Below, piece by piece: positions 58,953 to 64,000 of a stretch of DNA of 64,000 bases (positions are counted from its first letter, which is position 1; each line of letters begins with the position of its first letter). Under the pieces are notes generated by a model. The model worked only from the letters and a program-made list of their open reading frames with translations. It had not been told where the DNA came from and searched no databases. Source of the stretch: Allomyces macrogynus ATCC 38327. Taxonomy: Eukaryota > Blastocladiomycota > Blastocladiomycetes > Blastocladiales > Blastocladiaceae. Made by a program: the position numbers and the translations under genes. The DNA is taken from contig GG745331.1 in the NCBI GenBank assembly GCA_000151295.1, positions 285,483-349,482 on the forward strand. Direction: 5' to 3'.

Positions 58953-60372
58953 ATGGGTCGCATGCACGCTCCTGGCAAGGGTATCTCGGCCTCGGCCCTG
59001 CCCTACCGCCGCACGCCCCCGGCCTGGTGCAAGGCCACGCCCGCCAAGGTCGTCGAGTCGATCTGCAAGCTTGCCAAGAAGGGCATGACCCCGTCGCAAA
59101 TTGGTGTCACGCTCCGCGACTCGCAGGGTGTCCCGCAGGTCAAGACCATTACCGGTAACAAGATCCTGCGTATCCTCAAGTCGAACGGTACGACTCGCTT
59201 TCCGGGTGCTCTTAACACCGTCCGATGCTTGCGCGTGCGTGTGTGCGACGCTGCGACTTTCGAGGTTCAAAAGACTCTGCTGCCTTTGTGCACGAAACGA
59301 GCGGGATTTTGGGTTTTTTTTTGAGCGGGGAAGCGAAAATTGGAGGGGACATGACGAGGCACGGACGGAGTGGAGCGTTTTTGCCGAGTTGCGTGATGAT
59401 GAAAATCATACACAATTTGGTCCGTGTTTCTGATCCTTAGTCTCGGTGTATCCAAGACGACCTCCAGGACGATAGTAACTTCATCTGATTCGCTGTTCCT
59501 CTGGAAACGGCTGGCAGCTCGCGCACGCTCGAGCTCTTGATCGTGCTCGTCATTGGTCGATTCCCTCCGATTTTCTTGCTCTCCGCTGCTCGAATCCCGC
59601 TCGTGCTCTTCCCTCGTTCGCTCGCACGCACACACGCGTACAAGTTGTCCGCTCTCTTTTTTGCGACCAGTTTGACTGACTCGCTCCGCATCGGCTTCGC
59701 GCAGGTCTCGCCCCCGAGATCCCGGAGGACCTCTACCACCTGATCAAGAAGGCCGTCTCGGTCCGCAAGCACATGGAGCGCCACCGCAAGGACCGTGACT
59801 CGAAGTTCCGCCTGATTCTGATCGAGTCGCGTATCCACCGTCTCGCTCGCTACTACAAGACGGCCGGTCAGCTCCCGCCGACGTGGAAGTAGTACGTACA
59901 GCTTTCCTTTTTACCAGTTCCCTCTATCGCGTTTTGGCCGCAAGACGGTGTTCGGCTTGTGGGTTTTCGATGCCCGATCTTTTTTTCCTTTGGCAGGAAT
60001 GACGAGGGCATGTCGCGCTCGCGCGCGCGCGTCCTCGGACTTGGATGCGCCTCCGTTCCCCACCGTGGTCCCGTCGTGGTCCGGCATGTTCATGGGGTTC
60101 GTGATGGTCGCGCTCCGACAGCACCCGGGTTTTGGTGTGCTCGCGAGACCGTGCCTCTTGCCGGCCGCGGCGCAACCAGCGTGGACGATGTCCGACTCGG
60201 TGCTCGTTGGTTGACTTTGGCGCTGGTCGCCTCCGTCCGAACTGCTTCTTGTGGATGGAAGTGGAGTCGCGTGGGGCGTTCCTGTCGGCCACGGACGCAA
60301 TGAAACTGACCTTGTTTGTGCTTTTTCTTTTACAGCGAGTCGTCGAACGCCGCCGCCCTTGTTGGTCTGTAA
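58953..60372 (+). CDS. RPS13: 40S ribosomal protein S13 (uS15)
   Basis: Three exons (58953-59187, 59705-59891, 60336-60372) give 152 residues, matching the usual 151. The protein is near-universal: [51 protein letters not shown], then [37 protein letters not shown] and LPPTWKY. The last exon is tiny and encodes [11 protein letters not shown]. If intron 2 is ignored the frame meets TAG at 59890-59892, but this is TA plus the first G of the GTACGT donor; spliced, the codon becomes TAC (Tyr) as in all homologues. Introns of 517 and 444 nt are by far the longest in the window except the GATA intron. Intron 1 hosts a box C/D snoRNA. Confidence 0.97.
59388..59495 (+). ncRNA. snR18: Box C/D snoRNA, U18/snR18-like, inside RPS13 intron 1
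   Basis: A box C (ATGATGA, 59396-59402) is followed by a guide and a D' box CTGA (59430-59433), then a D box CTGA (59485-59488). The bases flanking box C and box D can form a short GCG/CGC stem. The guide just 5' of D' is TTGGTCCGTGTTT (59417-59429), the exact complement of AAACACGGACCAA, a near-invariant large-subunit rRNA sequence. U18 (yeast snR18, human SNORD18) has this same guide and D' arrangement. The fifth base from D' pairs with the A of AAACA, matching the known U18 2'-O-methylation site. Total size ~105 nt fits yeast snR18. The second guide is unassigned. Ends are approximate. Confidence 0.85.
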
Positions 60373-60725
60373 GCGACGCTGGGCAACTGGCGATATTGAT
60401 GGAGGGCTGTTGCGGTGTGGGGGTTGGCGCGAGATGCTGTTGTTGTGTCGTGTCGCATCCAATGCAATGGTTTCCTGGACGCGTTTCTTTGTCGTGCTCT
60501 TTTAATTATGGTTTCTTCCTGGCGCTTCAAATCTTCTCAACCGTAATCTGTCTGAGTCAAACTTGTGTTGCTTGTCGTTGTGCTTCGTCGTGTTGTGTTT
60601 CCAGCTTGCGGACGATGCGTCCTCATCCATCCACGGCCCATGCGATGCAATCGAGTCTATTCGTCCCTCCACAGTCTCTGCACGAATCCTCGACTCCTTC
60701 CAGTCCCCTCACCCTTGTCCCCAGT
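60373..60725. other. Convergent spacer
   Basis: This 353-bp stretch lies between the RPS13 stop (+) and the stop of the coiled-coil/C1q-like gene (-). T-rich patches fit 3' UTRs. No gene is seen. Confidence 0.5.
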
Positions 60726-63700
60726 TCAGTTGAGCTTGCGCAGCGCCATGAACCCCTCGACCGCGTGGTCCACCTTGCCATGCCAATGCAAGCACACGGT
60801 CGACTTGGCCGGCAACGCCAAGTAATCGTGCAACGACATGCCCGTGACAGCGCCCGCGCGAGTCCGTCCCGTATCGCCGTCGGTCACGTACCCGGACCCG
60901 TGGTGCACCGTGTAGGTCGGCGAGTGAATCGCCGACATGACTGACTCGCCATTCACGACGACCTGGATCGACGGCTTGCACTTGGTGAAGAACGCAAACG
61001 CGAGTTCGTAGACGCCGGCCTCGGCCACACGCACGACCGCGTGTCCGGGCTCCCAGACAAAATTGCCCACGTCCGTGTTCTGCGCCTCGACGGTCCACGG
61101 GATCGCCGACCCGTGCTTGAGCGTGCCCGTCTTCCACAACCACATGGCCGTGCGCCACGCCGAGGTGGTTGCGAGGCGCGCCTGTGCGGCGCGGACGGCC
61201 GACAGTTCCGAGGCGAGCAGGAAGAGCTTTTCGTCCATGGTCGATGCGAGCTTGTGGTGCAGAATGTCGTAGGATTCGGCATCGAGCTGGAAACCCGGTG
61301 GAGAAGGTGCGTCGGCATCGTCGTCGTCGACACGACGCGTCGGGGACGGCGTGAGCGTGCTGGACCCGACAGGTCTATGCTGCTGCTCCTGGTGCAGTTC
61401 GAGCTGCTCGGCCACGGTACGCACGTTGTCGCCCACCCGCCGTACCGCGTCTTGCACCGCGGCGACCATGGCTTCGGCTGCATCGACGCGCGCGGTCGTG
61501 CGTGCCCACCACTGCTCTTGCTGTTGCTGGAGAATCTGCTGCATCTGCTGGTGCTGCGCGGCCGCGTCCGGCGCGTTATTCCGCGAATGCGCAACAACGA
61601 GTGGGACCACCTCGTTCTGGACCAAGTGCCGGCTCAGCACGGCCCATTTCTTTTCGAGGTACTTTTTCATATCGTCGCGCGTGGCCACATGTCGCAGCAG
61701 CTCGTCGAGCGCGGTCGAATCGAGTTTCGCCGTCAGCGACGCTGCAACACGGCTATCGGCTTCGTCCACCTGCGCCTGCAGTGACGCGAGCGAGTCGGCG
61801 ACGGCACGGACGCGGTCGGCGAGGTCCCGGCCGTAGTCGGTCTCTTGTTTGTGCCGCGCACGGCAGTCTTGCTCGGTAGCGGCTTGCGCAAGCTACGAGA
61901 GAAAACAAATCCATATTAGCGTCGCATCGAAACTTCAAATCCAAAGCCCGCACATTTGTTTCGACACTCGCCTTCACCTCGGCCGTCGCCGCATGCACGA
62001 CCTGCACGACCGCGCGCAACTGCGCAACATCGCTCGCGAGGGCCATGCGCTCGTGCATTTGCGTGACGGCCTCGGTCAAGTCCTGGATCGCGAGTTCTGC
62101 GTCGGCCGTCCGTGCCGCGACCTGGTCGAGTTGCGGGACCAGTTCATCGACGCGCGCCTCGACGAGAAGCTCCACATCAAGCCGCCGCACGAGCGGGTCC
62201 TGCGACGAGTCAGGGTCGATCGGGAGCGAGGGTGGCGGTGCGGGTGGCGGCGCGGCGGCGCGGATCTCAGCGAGCAAAGTGCGGTGCAGGTCGCGGAATA
62301 TGGCGTTGCGCACGTCGATGAGGTGTGCGTGCCATTCGTCAACGGGCAGGGTGACTGTTTCGGGTGGACTGGGTCTTGGTGCGGGGGTAGAGGTGGAAGC
62401 TGGCGCGGGGGATGGGATCGGGGACGGTGGGCGAGACATGGATTCGGCGAGTCGTGCCTCGAGGAAAAGCGCCTTGGCCGCGAGCGACTCAACGGCCACG
62501 TCGAGACTTGCGACGCGTGCGGCGAGGTCAGCGACTTCGGCTGTCGTAGAAGTGGCGAGTTGGTTGAGCCGGGCAACGTCCGCGGCACCCGAATCGGGAC
62601 GCTCCGCCCAACGAGATCTGGCTTCTTGAAGTTGGGCTGCCACGTCCGCACGAAGTGCGTCGTGCCCTTTGCGCAACACGGCGGTACCTGTGTGGACGGC
62701 GTCAATGTCGGCGCGCAGAACATCCTGTTCTTTGCGGAACGTGGCGGTCTCGTCCTGGACGGCGTCGATGTCGGCGCGCAACTTTCGGAATTGCTTGCGG
62801 AGTGCGGGAACCTCCGACTGGATCGTCCCCACGTCGGCACGGTGGGCGTCGTTCTCCTTGTGCAAAGCAGCGATATCCTCCTGAATCGCATCCACGGCGC
62901 CGCAAAGTGCCTCGTGGCTCTTGTGCAAAGTCGTTTGATCCGCGAGCGCAACGGCAAAGTCGGCGCCGAGCTGCTCGTGCTTGACGCTCAATTGCTCGTG
63001 CTTGGTGCAAAGATGCTGGTATTTCGTATCGAGCGCGTCGTGCTGCGACCGCAAATCGATGAGTTGGCCGCGGATCATCTCCACTTGCCGCCCTTCTAGC
63101 GCCTCGGTGTTACGACACGTTTCCACGACGTGTAATCGCTCGAGTACCGCGTCGTGCATCGCCTGGAGCGCGTCAATCCGGTGCATCGCCTCTCCATACC
63201 GCTGATCGCTATCGGTCACGTCTCGCGTGTGTTGCGCTTGCAGAGAATCGACCCGGCCCAGCGTCTCGTCGTGCCGCGCGCGCAGGTGCTCGTACTCGCC
63301 AAGAACGCGCGTGTGCGTAGCCTGTAGCGCGTCGTGCGCCGCACGGAGTCGGCTGTGGTCGTGCGCGAGTTTTGAATGCGCATTTTCGAGTTTTGCAAGC
63401 CGCGCGTCGAGTGTGGACGAGTCGTTGTCGGCGAGTGCCGCGGCGTGCGCGTCTATCGCCGCACCGTTCTGCTGCAACGCCACCAGAATCTGCTTAACCG
63501 TGTCGCGCAATACGGCCGGGACTTGCCGCCAGGCGCCGTGGTCGCTATCCTCGTCGGCAGGTGCGGGTGCGGGAGCAGTGGGAGCAGGGATGGTCGTAGG
63601 TGGGGCGATGGGCGTCGCGGACCGGCTATCCCCGCCATACACGGATCTTGCGGCAAACTGGACGGCCGACGCGCTTTCCGATGTCGTGTCCGATTCTGTC

Positions 63701-64000
63701 ACCGAATACCCGTCGTCGGTCGCCGTCAAGTTGCGCAAATGGTGCAGGGCAGCATCATCTGGCAATAAACTCGTCGAGGAAATGACCGTATCGGGCAGGG
63801 ACAAAGTGGACGCTCCACCGCCGCCGTACAGCGACAATGTCGAGACACTTCCACCGCCACGAGCAGATCGCGTCGAGGCAACGCTGTTCGCATGCGACGT
63901 GTCGGCGCGCAGGTACCGCGTCCAGTCGGCAGTCGAGTCGGCAGCGGCATGTGGGGTCGCAGCGCTCGGCCGAGGCGGTGGAGAAGGTTTGACCACTGAA
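60726..64000 (-). CDS. Long coiled-coil protein with C1q/TNF-like C-terminal domain (5' end outside window)
   Basis: The frame is open at the window edge, so the start is not seen. Two exons are visible (64000-61954 and 61892-60726), joined by a 61-nt phase-0 intron (GTGCGG...CGTAG), for about 1070 residues. The N-terminal part is Ser/Thr/Gly/Pro-rich. A very long heptad-like region follows, rich in Leu, His, Asp and Ala (RLAKLENAHSKLAHDHSRL, HEQLSVKHEQLGADFAVAL), broken by a Pro-rich hinge near 62400. After a second coiled coil, the last ~130 residues look like a C1q/TNF jelly roll: VVRVAEAGVYELAFAFF, VVVNGESV, a GMSLHDYLALPAKSTVCLHW strand pair and the ending GFMALRKLN. No signal peptide or membrane helix is visible in the part seen. 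A trimeric or multimeric scaffold is a reasonable inference; the cellular role is unknown. Confidence 0.8.

Noticed and set aside
59705..59892. RPS13 ending at TAG after PPTWK
   Set aside because: Every homologue continues YESS..., and a GTACGT donor overlaps the TAG. A perfect ESSN... exon follows a TTTTACAG acceptor at 60336.
59892..60335. A second snoRNA in RPS13 intron 2
   Set aside because: The intron is long, but I find no convincing box C/D pair or H/ACA hinge plus ACA. The only CTGA near the end looks like the branch site.

Overview
This is a GC-rich eukaryotic window packed with intron-containing genes on both strands. I could model 25 genes or gene fragments, one intronic snoRNA and one probable pseudogene. 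Most introns are 60-80 nt. The gene set includes an iron-type GATA repressor with two zinc fingers, a GCK-III kinase, GWT1, ALG3, a short Mid1-like protein, DGAT2, SKI8/WDR61 and p24. This points to a fungus, and the base composition and intron density suggest an early-diverging zoosporic lineage such as Blastocladiomycota (Allomyces or Catenaria-like). That placement is inference. I see no transposon, CRISPR array, bacterial operon or viral gene.

Layout: 1-2000 (+) 3' part of an acidic disordered protein; 2440-5313 (-) GCK-III kinase; 6781-11116 (-) 1421-residue disordered protein; 12231-14266 (-) SMYD-like SET protein; 15242-16238 (-) mitochondrial enoyl-CoA hydratase; 16768-17800 (+) p24; 18818-20342 (+) DGAT2; 21008-23094 (+) LRR single-pass membrane protein; 24287-25253 (-) frame-broken LRR-like relic in a lower-GC patch; 25418-27193 (-) ALG3; 27743-29191 (+) coiled-coil protein; 30560-35119 (+) ABCB transporter with a frame break; 35609-36576 (+) two-HMG-box mitochondrial protein; 37080-39656 (-) Fep1/SreA-type GATA factor; 40724-42775 (+) AWS-SET methyltransferase; 42886-47743 (-) Munc13-like protein; 48492-49622 (+) four-helix membrane protein; 49705-51428 (-) GWT1; 51707-52237 (-) SRP9; 52712-53978 (-) helical protein with a frame change; 54602-55985 (+) SKI8/WDR61; 56194-57301 (-) TALE homeodomain; 57647-58510 (-) Mid1-like; 58953-60372 (+) RPS13 with a U18-like box C/D snoRNA in intron 1; 60726-64000 (-) coiled-coil protein with a C1q-like C-terminus, cut by the window edge.

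The genes do not form one pathway. Several serve the secretory pathway (p24, ALG3, GWT1, SRP9, the Munc13-like protein). Two act in lipid metabolism (DGAT2, enoyl-CoA hydratase), and several act in gene control (two SET proteins, the GATA factor, the TALE protein). Many pairs are head-to-head with 0.4-1.1 kb between them and probably share promoters.

The points I find most worth checking are: the U18-like snoRNA in RPS13; an 8-nt microexon inside the DGAT2 catalytic motif; a start codon that is alone in its coding exon in the kinase gene; a 5' splice-site preference for GTACG/GTGCG instead of GTAAG; the LRR receptor-like protein whose introns cut each repeat at the same codon and whose intracellular domain I do not recognise; the coiled-coil/C1q-like protein; and two precise frame breaks. 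All splice models were made by eye from reading frames, motifs and GT-AG sites.
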